64,000 bases of DNA from NCBI RefSeq assembly GCF_011064545.1, contig NZ_JAAMFG010000028.1, forward strand, positions 248,001-312,000, read 5' to 3'. The position numbers were made by a program, and so were the translations under genes. This document shows positions 36,484 to 44,964 of the stretch, piece by piece. The notes beneath the pieces were generated by a model, which made no database searches, was not told the DNA's origin, and saw only the letters and a list, made by a program, of their open reading frames with translations. This DNA is from Wenzhouxiangella sp. XN24 (GTDB lineage Bacteria; Pseudomonadota; Gammaproteobacteria; Steroidobacterales; XN24). Position 1 is the first letter of the stretch. The number at the start of each line of letters is the position of its first letter.

Positions 36484-38432
36484 TGCCCGTACCCGCTGCA
36501 ATCCAGCCGGCGGCCGGCTGGATCATCGACCGGCCGGCAGCCAGGCGGGAAACCGTCCAGCTCCCAGAAACCCACGGTGCCGATGCGGTCCATGTACGCG
36601 TAAAGGGCGGGGTCCTCCCGCAGCCACCCCAGCGATGGCAACCACGCGCCGATCGTCAGCATTAGCTGGCTGACTCTCAAGTCCCCCATGCTGATAGCAC
36701 GCGCACCATTACGGAACATGAGGTCCTTGACCACGGCCCGGAAACGGTCGACCTCGTCTGCGCCAGGCTCGCCGGACACAAACACCGAGTCGCGCTGCGC
36801 GGGATCTGAGATTGCGAGCTGCAGCTCGGTAAAGAACTGCCGGTCAACAGGGTTGAGGTCGTCAGCGGCCAGCATGGCGCCGAGCAACTCGTAAGCACGC
36901 GCCTCGGCACCGGAGTTCACCAGCTCAATGAGCATCTGGAAAGACCAGAAAACACTGCCGGTGAGTTCCTGGGAGCGCAGGCCGAGAAGAATCGCTTCCT
37001 CGGCTCGCCCAGCGGTGACATAGGCAATGCCAAGATAGCCCTGGTTGATCCCCACCAGCGGGTCCAGCGCGTTGGCCTTCTCGAGATGCGGCAGGGCGCG
37101 ATCGACACGCCCGAGCTCCAGCAGGGACAAGCCGAGCCAGAGCGGCGCAGAGGAATCGGCGGTCACCCGACTGGCTGCGCGCTCAAGCAGCTGCAAGCCT
37201 TCCACGACTTGGGCCGGGTCCCTGTTACGCGTCAGCAGCTGGCCCTTGACCGCCATTGCAGTCGCGAGTTCGGGGTCAAGGGCGAGGGCCCGCTCCACAG
37301 CGGCCCCGGCCTCGTCCATCAGGCGCGCGCGATCGAGCCCGGTGGAGTAGCCGCCGTTGCCAACCACGAAGCTGGCCGCGCCGAGGAACGCCCAGGCCTC
37401 GGCGAAATCCGGATCGCGCTCGACGGCGGACCGCAGGTCGGCGATCGCTTCGTCGAGGCCGACGCGCTGGTAGAAGCGCGTGCGACCACGCAGGAAGAGC
37501 TCGTAGGCGGTGAGGTCGGTCGTCGTCGCAGCCACCGAAACCTGGCGCACGCCGAGCACGTCCTTGAGCGCCAGGGTGATCGCCTGGGCGATCTCCTCCT
37601 GCACCCGGAAAATATCGACGAGATCGCGCTCGAAGGTTTCCGACCAGAGGTGCGTGTCGCTGCGCGTCTCGATCAGCTGCGCCGTGATCCGCACGCGCTC
37701 TCCCTGGCGGCGCACCGAGCCCTCGAGGATGTGCCGCACGCCCAGCGCGCGCGCAATCTGCGGAATCGGCGTGTCCTTGCCCTTGAAGGAAAAGGCCGAC
37801 GTGCGCGACGCCACCTTCAACCCCTCCACGCCCGCGAGGATGTTCAACAGCTCTTCGGAGATGCCGTCGGCGAAGAACGCGTTGTCCGGATCGGCGCTCA
37901 TGTTGAGGAACGGCAGCACGGCGATGGAGTTCTGGTCCGGTTCCCCGACTGCTGCGTCGCCAAGCTGAACATCCGCGGCAACCGCAGTTGCGGGGGCCGT
38001 TTGGTTCGTCGGCGGCGTTGTGGAAGCCGGCGTCGCGGCCAGCGGCGCAGGCGGTATCTCCGGCGCATCGGTCGCGGGCTTCAACAACCAGCCGGCGCCC
38101 AGGCCGATACCGAGCATCACCAGCAGGGCCGCTGCCAACACGGTGCGCTTGCCAAGCAAGGCCGGGGCGGACTCTCCTGCCGCCGTCTCGTCGGCCACCG
38201 GCGCGTCGGTCTTGCGGATGCCTTCCGGCGTCAGTTCCAGCGCCCAGGCGAGCACCAGCGCGATCGGGAAGCCGAGCACGACGAAGGCCACCACCAGCCC
38301 CATGCCCCACTCCGGCACGTTCATCTGCTCCAGCATGATGTCCGCCGCCTGCAGCACGGCGAAGGCCGTCGCCGCGTACACCACGGCGACCCGCACCACC
38401 TTGCGGCGCTTGAGTTCGAGCCAGAAACTCAC
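36480..38432 (-). CDS. P16: membrane-anchored TolB-like/TPR protein, beta anchor, Cys-capped
   Basis: 650 aa, GTG start (MSFWLELKRRK) overlapping the P17 stop by 4 nt. Beta anchor with helices about 13-34, 43-66 and 97-116; linker 119-168. TolB domain 169-290 (SIAVLPFLNMS, EELLNILAG, ILEGSVRRQG, VRITAQLI) and tail are of the P15 type, including the motif FVVGNGGY. Cap C632 and C645. The clearest single case of a domain exchange: P13-like front, P15-like back. Confidence 0.9.
   Translation of the reverse strand: MSFWLELKRRKVVRVAVVYAATAFAVLQAADIMLEQMNVPEWGMGLVVAFVVLGFPIALVLAWALELTPEGIRKTDAPVADETAAGESAPALLGKRTVLAAALLVMLGIGLGAGWLLKPATDAPEIPPAPLAATPASTTPPTNQTAPATAVAADVQLGDAAVGEPDQNSIAVLPFLNMSADPDNAFFADGISEELLNILAGVEGLKVASRTSAFSFKGKDTPIPQIARALGVRHILEGSVRRQGERVRITAQLIETRSDTHLWSETFERDLVDIFRVQEEIAQAITLALKDVLGVRQVSVAATTTDLTAYELFLRGRTRFYQRVGLDEAIADLRSAVERDPDFAEAWAFLGAASFVVGNGGYSTGLDRARLMDEAGAAVERALALDPELATAMAVKGQLLTRNRDPAQVVEGLQLLERAASRVTADSSAPLWLGLSLLELGRVDRALPHLEKANALDPLVGINQGYLGIAYVTAGRAEEAILLGLRSQELTGSVFWSFQMLIELVNSGAEARAYELLGAMLAADDLNPVDRQFFTELQLAISDPAQRDSVFVSGEPGADEVDRFRAVVKDLMFRNGARAISMGDLRVSQLMLTIGAWLPSLGWLREDPALYAYMDRIGTVGFWELDGFPPGCRPVDDPAGRRLDCSGYGQ
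36485..36510 (-). repeat. Junction repeat copy (P16 3' end)
   Basis: Identical over 26 bases to the copy at 34620-34645; codes the RRLDCSGYG end of the cysteine cap and abuts the start of P15. Confidence 0.75.
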
Positions 38433-40579
38433 GCGCCGGAATCCTTGCGCGAATACTTCGCGGCGAGCGCCTGGAATGCCGGGTGATCGCGATGGGCGTC
38501 GAACACCGGGTCCAGCACCAGGCCGTCGAAATGCCAGTACTTCATCTCCAGCTGGAGATAATCGTCCATGGCGCTGGCCAGCGTGTCGCTGTCGTCGATC
38601 ATCGCGAGAACCCGCAACTGCTCCGCGCGCAATTCCGCCCGGATCAGCTGGTCGCGCGATGGAATGCGCATCGCCAGGGAGCGGCTCGCGGCATCACGCG
38701 CGGCGGCGGCCTCGCCGAGAATCGCTTTTGCGCGTGCCTGCGCCATGTATGCACGGTAATCGTCGGGATGTTCCTTAAGCACCGCGTCGAGGAAAACGAT
38801 CGCTGCAGCGGCCTCCCGCCTGGCCTCGTTATCGCGACCCTGGACCAGGGCCAGCTGTGCGCGTGCCAACGCCTTGGGCACCAGGCTGAACTGGTCCTCC
38901 CAGAACTCTTCCGCCAACGTGTCGATCAATGTTTTCGCAAGGTCGAAATCGCGTGCCATGTAGGCGTGATGGAAATCGAATCCATACGTGGGCGTACCCA
39001 CAGGCGCCGCCACGAGCACCGTGCCGGTGCTATCGACATAACGCGCCATCAAGGGCCCGCTCTCCCCGAGCACGCCCATGCGCGCTTGCGAATGCAGGGC
39101 AATGGCGGTTTGCGGGATCTCCGGCAGCGCGACGAGTTGCGCGTTCCAGCGCGAAACCGTGTCGAGATCGCCAAGCAACCACCCAGTCTCCATCAGCGCT
39201 TGCAGGACCTGGCCGGAACGCGGATCCAGCAATACGGCGCGCTCCAGCGCCGCGATGGTCTCCCGCGGTCGGCCCGCGCGCCGCTCGATAAAGCCGCGCA
39301 GTCCTGCGGCTTCTGCGCTGCCTGGGAGGCCCTCACTGGCCCGGTCGAGTTCCTCCAGCGCCGCCTCGTAGTCCAGGTGGGCGCGGTAGAAGTATTCCGC
39401 GCGCCACAACCGCAATTGCGGCTCGTCCGGCGCCAGCTCGAGTGCCTGGTCGATCCAGCGGCCGCCCTCGCTGCGATCGGCGTCACGCCGAGTGTGGAAC
39501 CAGAACAGGTTGACGTATTCCCGCCCCAGCTCGCCCATCGCCAGGGCGAATTTCGGGTCGCGCGCCAATGCGCGCCGATAAAGCTCGATGCGCTCGCGTA
39601 TGCGACTCTCCGTCGCTTCGTCGCGGATCGCGCGCGCCCGCAGGTAGAGATCGAATGCCTCGGGATCCAGCGTCGGCGCCGACGGCCTGCTGGCCGCAGT
39701 GCTGCCGACGTTCAGCGTGCGTCCGAGCGCCGAGGCAATCGCCACGGCGATGTCCGACTGCAGATCAAAAATGTTCTCCGGCGTCAGCTCGCGATCGAAG
39801 GTGTCGGCCCACAGGTGCGCGTCCGTCTTGGCGTCGATCAGCTGTGCATTGATGCGCACGCGCTGGCCCGCCCGCTGCACGGCGCCCTCGAGAATGGTCG
39901 CCACGCCGAGTTCCTCGCCGATCTGGCGCACGTTCTTGGTGGTGTCGCGGTACTCCATCATGGAGGTGCGCGAGATGACGATGAGCTGGTCGTTGCGCGC
40001 CAGTTGCGTCAACAGGTCGTCGTGAATGCCATCGACGAAATACGCCGTGTCGGGCTCCGCGCTGCGATTGGTGAACGGCAGCACCGCGATCGAACCGGCC
40101 GGCACTTCGAAGGGCGGCGGCTCGGGGCGCACGCGCGCGGGCGGTGGCGCGGACTGGACGGCCTGTACCGCCGGCGCCGCCTGTTGCTGCGTCACCCGGC
40201 TTTCCTGCTGCGCCTGGCGCCCGTCCTGCTCCCCGGTGAGCGCCGAGCCCAGGTGCTGCCAGACCAGCAGCAGCATCACCAGTACCACCGAGCCCAGCGT
40301 GATGACGTCCAGCCGGCGCGCCTGCGGGCTGGCGTCGCGCGCGTTCGTGCCGTCGTCCCGCCGCACGCCATGCGGCCCGACCTCGAACACCCAGGCCAGC
40401 GCCAGCACCGGCACGAAGCCCAGCAGCAACAGCGCGATGATCGCCTTGCCGACCCACTCCGGCGCGCCGATGAAACCGAGCACGATCTCCGCCACCTGCA
40501 GGATCAGCCAGCCGATCACTACATAGGCCGCGGCGACGCGGAACACGTTGCGGCGCTTGAGTTCGTTGAACAGGCTCAT
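38429..40579 (-). CDS. P17: membrane-anchored TolB-like/TPR protein, singleton anchor, class II
   Basis: 716 aa from MSLFNELKRRN. The anchor (IVLGFIGAPEWVGKAIIALL) is its own type, and the common ELTPEG is replaced by EVGPHG. Helices about 13-36, 44-66 and 90-108; linker 112-161 is Gln/Pro/Arg-rich. TolB domain 163-285: SIAVLPFTNRS, GIHDDLLTQLARN, VISRTSMMEYRD, ILEGAVQRAG and VRINAQLI, nearest to P8. TPR-like tail, no cap (end KYSRKDSGA). 4-nt overlaps at both ends. Confidence 0.9.
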   Translation of the reverse strand: MSLFNELKRRNVFRVAAAYVVIGWLILQVAEIVLGFIGAPEWVGKAIIALLLLGFVPVLALAWVFEVGPHGVRRDDGTNARDASPQARRLDVITLGSVVLVMLLLVWQHLGSALTGEQDGRQAQQESRVTQQQAAPAVQAVQSAPPPARVRPEPPPFEVPAGSIAVLPFTNRSAEPDTAYFVDGIHDDLLTQLARNDQLIVISRTSMMEYRDTTKNVRQIGEELGVATILEGAVQRAGQRVRINAQLIDAKTDAHLWADTFDRELTPENIFDLQSDIAVAIASALGRTLNVGSTAASRPSAPTLDPEAFDLYLRARAIRDEATESRIRERIELYRRALARDPKFALAMGELGREYVNLFWFHTRRDADRSEGGRWIDQALELAPDEPQLRLWRAEYFYRAHLDYEAALEELDRASEGLPGSAEAAGLRGFIERRAGRPRETIAALERAVLLDPRSGQVLQALMETGWLLGDLDTVSRWNAQLVALPEIPQTAIALHSQARMGVLGESGPLMARYVDSTGTVLVAAPVGTPTYGFDFHHAYMARDFDLAKTLIDTLAEEFWEDQFSLVPKALARAQLALVQGRDNEARREAAAAIVFLDAVLKEHPDDYRAYMAQARAKAILGEAAAARDAASRSLAMRIPSRDQLIRAELRAEQLRVLAMIDDSDTLASAMDDYLQLEMKYWHFDGLVLDPVFDAHRDHPAFQALAAKYSRKDSGA

Positions 40580-42492
40580 CGTTCGCACTCCAGGTGTGGC
40601 GCGTTCGCCGCCACGTGTTCGCCGCTCGCCGCCACGCGTCGGCAATAATCAGGCCAGCCCGCCGCTTCCCAGAACGCCAGCAGGCCCCGCGCCTCGGCAA
40701 GCTCGAGAAACCGCGGCTGCTCACGAAAGGACCTGTCCGCCGGCGACCAGACCATCATCAGCAGGATCTGTCCCGAGAGCGGCTTCGCGCGCAGCGCCTC
40801 GGCCAGCGCCTCTTCCTCGAGTCCGACGAAGAGGAACAACTGCACCCACTCCTGCTCGGGCCATTGCTCCGCGGCCTGCAACAACAACTCGCGCGCCTCG
40901 TCGCGGCGTGCGGGATCGGTGACGGCCGGCGCGATCGCCCGATGCACCTCGAGATGTTCGGCTGCGATGCGGCCGTCATCGCGCAGCCAGTCCTCGTAGC
41001 GGGCCGCCGCTTCCGCATGGTCGCCTTCGGCCTGCGCGATCTTCAGCAGCCAGGCGCTGGCGGGGCCGCGCCAGCCGAGCTCCCGGGCGCGCCGCAGGTG
41101 CGTTTTCGCCGCCTCGGTTTCGCCCTCGATCGCCAGTGTCGCGCCGAGCCAGCCGAGATGAATGCCGCTGAGCGGGTCCAGCCTGCGTGCTTTCTCGAAG
41201 CTGGCGCGGGCCGCCCCCACGTGCCCGCCCTCCAGCAGCGTCAGGCCGTTCCACATCCACGAATTGGCGTTGTTCGGATCCCCGGCAAGGGAGCGCTGCA
41301 TCAGGCGCACGGCGTCGAGGCGCTCGCCCCGCTCCGCAGCCAGGCGGGCGCTGACGGCGAGCGCCTCGGGCTGCTGCGGCACGATGGCTAGCGCCCGGGT
41401 CGCAGCGGCGCGCGCCTCGTCATGCGCCTCGTCGGCCGAGGCCTCGGCAAAATAGGACGGCATCACCACGTGGATGGCGGCGAGCACAGCCCATGCCTCG
41501 GCAAACCGCGGGTCACGCGCCACCGCGCTCTCGAGCAGCTCGCGCGCCGGCAAAAGATTCGAGCCGCGCTGTGCGAACAATTGCCGACCGCGCAGGTAGA
41601 ACTCGTAGGCTTCGAGGTCGTCGGTCGCACGCCGCACCTGAACCGCGCGCACACCCAGGGTTTCCCCCAAAGCATCGGCGATGGCCTGGGTGATCTCTTC
41701 CTGCACGCTGAACACGTCGGTCAGCTGCCGGTCGAAGCTGTCGGCCCACAAGCGCTGGTCGTCTTCGGCGCGCACCAGCTGCGCCGTGATCCTGAGCCGG
41801 TCGCCCTGGCGCCGGACCGAGCCCTCGACGAGATGCGCCACGCCCAGGTGCGCCGCGATCTCCCGTGCCCCCATGGCCTCGTCACGCAACGCGAACGACG
41901 AGGTGCGCGACGCCACCTTGAGCCCGTCGATGCGCGCCAGCACGTTGAGCAACTCCTCGGCCATGCCGTCGGCGAAATAGGCGTTGTCCGGCTCCGGACT
42001 CAGGTTGGCGAAGGGCAACACCGCGATCGAGCGCGGATCCACCGGCGCTGCGGGCACGACCGGCACGGCGTAAAGCACCGCCGGCGGCGGGGCCGGTGCG
42101 GGCGCCGTCGCCTCCACCGGCGCGCTCACGCGCTGCGGCAGGACGAACTGCTTCACGGCGGAGAACCCCACCGCGAGCAACAGCAACACGATGGTGAGCT
42201 GGTCGGTGCGCCGTCCCACGCGGACGTTCTCGGGGCTCTCCTGCTGCGGGCCGCGATCGAACCGCAAACCTTCCGGCGTGAGCTCGAAGAGCCAGGCCAC
42301 GAGCATCACCGGGAACACCCCCAGGCCCAGGCCGATGATCAGCCAGCGCACGATCGCATCCGGGAAGCCGAAGGCGGGAAACAGCAGGTCGGCGATGGCG
42401 ATCAGCAGCCAGGCCAGCGCCAGCCAGGCCAGGGCCGCACGCCACACGTTGCGGCGCTTCATTTCGCTGAAAAAATACGCCACGGCGTTCAC
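40576..42492 (-). CDS. P18: membrane-anchored TolB-like/TPR protein, diverged anchor, Cys-capped
   Basis: 638 aa, GTG start in a 4-nt overlap with the P19 stop. The most diverged start of the array (MNAVAYFFSEMKRRNVWRAA) and anchor (IADLLFPAFGFPDAIVRWLI). Helices about 18-38, 48-69 and 99-115; linker 119-153 is nearly all Pro, Ala and Val. TolB domain 154-275: SIAVLPFANLS, EELLNVLARI, LVEGSVRRQG and LRITAQLV. Tail with a widened cap, C617 and C636 (C-x18-C after FWEAAGWPDY). Confidence 0.9.
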   Translation of the reverse strand: MNAVAYFFSEMKRRNVWRAALAWLALAWLLIAIADLLFPAFGFPDAIVRWLIIGLGLGVFPVMLVAWLFELTPEGLRFDRGPQQESPENVRVGRRTDQLTIVLLLLAVGFSAVKQFVLPQRVSAPVEATAPAPAPPPAVLYAVPVVPAAPVDPRSIAVLPFANLSPEPDNAYFADGMAEELLNVLARIDGLKVASRTSSFALRDEAMGAREIAAHLGVAHLVEGSVRRQGDRLRITAQLVRAEDDQRLWADSFDRQLTDVFSVQEEITQAIADALGETLGVRAVQVRRATDDLEAYEFYLRGRQLFAQRGSNLLPARELLESAVARDPRFAEAWAVLAAIHVVMPSYFAEASADEAHDEARAAATRALAIVPQQPEALAVSARLAAERGERLDAVRLMQRSLAGDPNNANSWMWNGLTLLEGGHVGAARASFEKARRLDPLSGIHLGWLGATLAIEGETEAAKTHLRRARELGWRGPASAWLLKIAQAEGDHAEAAARYEDWLRDDGRIAAEHLEVHRAIAPAVTDPARRDEARELLLQAAEQWPEQEWVQLFLFVGLEEEALAEALRAKPLSGQILLMMVWSPADRSFREQPRFLELAEARGLLAFWEAAGWPDYCRRVAASGEHVAANAPHLECER

Positions 42493-44744
42493 GGCAGCAC
42501 TTCCATCCCGGCCAGCTTCGCGCGTTCGGCCGCGGTGTGCTGCTCGATCCTGCTCACCACCGCCCGGAACTCCGGGTCATCCCGCCACGGCGCAAACATC
42601 AGCTCGCGCTCGAGGAACCAGTGGCGCGCAAAATCGAAATCCTCCAGCTCCAAAAGGTATTGCAACGCTGCGGCACGGTCATTGCGCAGCGCGGCCACTT
42701 GCGCCAGGCCGTAGGCCGGGTATTCGACGCCAAGCTGGGCGCTCGCCGTGCCCTGGCTGTGCATCGCTTCGAGCACCGGCAGCGCGTCGTCGACGCGCTG
42801 CGCCCAGTCCGGCATCTCCATGCGTTGCTCCACCCAGGCCAGGTGCAAAAGGACCGACACATGCGACACCCGCGCACCCCGCGTGCGATCGTAACCACCC
42901 AGCTGCAAGGCCTCCAGCAGGTGGCGCCGCGCCTCCGGATACGCCCCGAGATGCGAGGCTGCCACGCCGCGTATCCTGGCGCCGTCGGGGCCGCCGCGGA
43001 GGCGCCCGATCTCGTCCAGCCCGGTCCAGTCGGCGCTCCACGCCGCGAGATCCTGCCGGGCATAGAGTTCCCAGCGATTGTTCTCGCCCCGCGCGCGCGC
43101 GGCCTCGATCCAGGCCTCGGCCAGCGGCTGGTCATCCAGGTTCGCCGCCAGCCTGGCGATCTGCGCGGCGCTGTACGGATCGCCGGGGCGCGCAAAATGC
43201 ACCTTCCTGAACTCGCGGATCGCGTCGGCGAGACGGCCCTGGTCACGCGCCAGGTTGCCGAGTTCCTCGAGCGCATAATCATTGCCCGGCGACTCCGCCA
43301 GCACCTCGGAAATTATCGCGCTCGCCTCGTCATACTCGCGCAGGATGAGCAGCTTGGACGCCAGCCGGGTCTTCATAAAGATCGACAAGGGGTCGACCTC
43401 GACGGCGGCCCGGTGCACCTCGATCATGCGCTCGAACTGCCCCAGGTCGCGCAGCACGTCGCCATAGAGGTTGTAGGCGGTGACGTAGTTCGGGCTGATG
43501 CGCAGCGTGCGTTCGAACAGGGCCTGCGCGCCCTGCGAATCGTTGTAATAGCGGTCCTGCACCATCGCCATCGCCGCCAGCGCCTCGGCCGATTCCGGAT
43601 CGAGCGCCAGTGCGCGGCGCGCGGCCCGCTCCGCTTTCGGAAAGGCTTCCGTCGCCTGCACACCGCCGTAGTCTTCCAGCCATACCCAGGCCTCGGCGAT
43701 GCCGCTGTAGGCGGCCGCGAAACCGGGGTCGAGCGCAATGGCCTGCTCGAACTGCTCGATGCCGCGCAGCAGGCCGGCGCGACTCGGCTCGCGCGCCAGC
43801 TGCCGGCCGCGCAGGTAATGGTCGTAGGCGACGACATTGGCCGTGCGGGTCGAGGTCTCGGCATCGATGTCCAGCTCGAGGCGCAACGCCTGCACGATCG
43901 CGGTCGCGATTTCGTCCTGCACCGTGAAGATGTTCTCCAGCCGGCGGTCGTAGCTCTGCGACCACAGGTGGAAGCCGCTGCCCACCTCGATCAGCTGCGC
44001 CGTGACGCGCACCTGGTCGCCGGCCTTGCGCACCGAGCCCTCCAGCACGGTTTCCACGTTGAGCGCCCGCCCGATCTCGCCGATGTCGGCCTGGCGGCCC
44101 TTGAAATTGAACGAGGAGGTGCGCGCGGCGACCTTGAAGTCGTCGATGCGCGCCAAGAGGTTCAGCAGTTCCTCGGAGATGCCCTCGGCGAAATAGGCCT
44201 GGTCGCCCTCCGGGCTGAGATCCTCGAAGGCCAGCACGGCGATGGACCGCGCCGGCGCACTCGCCGCGTCGGCCGCCTCGCCGGGGGATGCCTGGGCCGC
44301 GGTCGCCTGGCCGGTGGATGTCCCAGGCACGGTCGCCTGGCCGGCAGCGGTCTGTGCCGCGGAAGTTTGCGCAAGCCCATCGGCGTCGCTGTCGCGTCCG
44401 GCGAACCACACGCGCTCGATGGCCATCCCCGCGATCAGCACCATCGCCGCCACCAGGACCACGCGATCGACCCGCCGGTCGCCTTGCGAGGCCGCCTCGT
44501 CCGCCGCAGTCACGTCGGCCGTGCGCTTCATCCCCTCGGGCGTCAGCTCGAAGGCCCAGGAGAGGAATATCGCCAGCGGAAAGCCGAGCGCCAGGAGAGC
44601 GGTAAAGGACTTGAACACCCAGTCGGGCGCACCGAAGTTGTCCAGCAGCACGTCGGCCACCTGCAGCAACAGCCAGCAGACCACCACGTAGGCCGCCCCG
44701 ACGCGAAAAACGTTGCGGCGCTTGAGTTCGCTGAACAGCGTCAT
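42489..44744 (-). CDS. P19: membrane-anchored TolB-like/TPR protein, alpha anchor, first gene of the array
   Basis: 751 aa from MTLFSELKRRN, the longest copy; the frame stays open upstream, but this start is the family start. Helices about 13-34, 44-66 and 94-113. Linker 115-165 contains a 10-residue imperfect repeat (GQATVPGTST, GQATAAQASP). Class I TolB domain 167-285: SIAVLAFEDLS, EELLNLLARI, VLEGSVRKAG and VRVTAQLI. TPR-like tail to about 730, no cap (end KLAGMEVLP). Being first, its upstream region should hold the array promoter. Confidence 0.9.
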   Translation of the reverse strand: MTLFSELKRRNVFRVGAAYVVVCWLLLQVADVLLDNFGAPDWVFKSFTALLALGFPLAIFLSWAFELTPEGMKRTADVTAADEAASQGDRRVDRVVLVAAMVLIAGMAIERVWFAGRDSDADGLAQTSAAQTAAGQATVPGTSTGQATAAQASPGEAADAASAPARSIAVLAFEDLSPEGDQAYFAEGISEELLNLLARIDDFKVAARTSSFNFKGRQADIGEIGRALNVETVLEGSVRKAGDQVRVTAQLIEVGSGFHLWSQSYDRRLENIFTVQDEIATAIVQALRLELDIDAETSTRTANVVAYDHYLRGRQLAREPSRAGLLRGIEQFEQAIALDPGFAAAYSGIAEAWVWLEDYGGVQATEAFPKAERAARRALALDPESAEALAAMAMVQDRYYNDSQGAQALFERTLRISPNYVTAYNLYGDVLRDLGQFERMIEVHRAAVEVDPLSIFMKTRLASKLLILREYDEASAIISEVLAESPGNDYALEELGNLARDQGRLADAIREFRKVHFARPGDPYSAAQIARLAANLDDQPLAEAWIEAARARGENNRWELYARQDLAAWSADWTGLDEIGRLRGGPDGARIRGVAASHLGAYPEARRHLLEALQLGGYDRTRGARVSHVSVLLHLAWVEQRMEMPDWAQRVDDALPVLEAMHSQGTASAQLGVEYPAYGLAQVAALRNDRAAALQYLLELEDFDFARHWFLERELMFAPWRDDPEFRAVVSRIEQHTAAERAKLAGMEVLP
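44300..44344 (-). repeat. Direct repeat in the P19 linker
   Basis: A 15-bp unit (CGGTCGCCTGGCCGG on the plus strand) occurs at 44300-44314 and 44330-44344, a period of 30 bases or 10 codons. It codes the repeated GQAT part of the low-complexity linker and suggests length change by slippage. Confidence 0.75.
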
Positions 44745-44964
44745 GGCATCATGATCCCGTACATAGCGCTTCCGCTGTTCTCCGCGTGCTGTGACGCCGA
44801 ATAATGATGCAGCTACTCCATTAGCACGGGGTCTTGCGCACAGGTTTCGCCCTGGGACGAGATACAGGTTCCCAATTCTACGCATATTTACTTATATTGT
44901 TCACTTCGCTCGATTTTTTTGCTCAATTAATCGCGCAATCGCCATATCGGCCCGAGGAGGCGCC
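44745..44964. promoter_or_regulatory. Divergent promoter region between the array and the GMC operon
   Basis: 220 bases without a gene between two divergent operons. The part 44877-44937 is strikingly AT-rich for this genome. On the minus strand GTGAAC, 18 bases, TAGAAT (44903 down to 44874) is a possible promoter for the array. On the plus strand TATATT near 44893 is a possible -10 without a good -35. A strong ribosome site GAGGAGG (44954-44960) precedes the GMC start. Exact promoters are uncertain. Confidence 0.45.

Noticed and set aside
42489-44885. 47-codon longer start for P19
   Set aside because: The extra residues are not hydrophobic or conserved and would run through the promoter region; the family start at 44744 is preferred.
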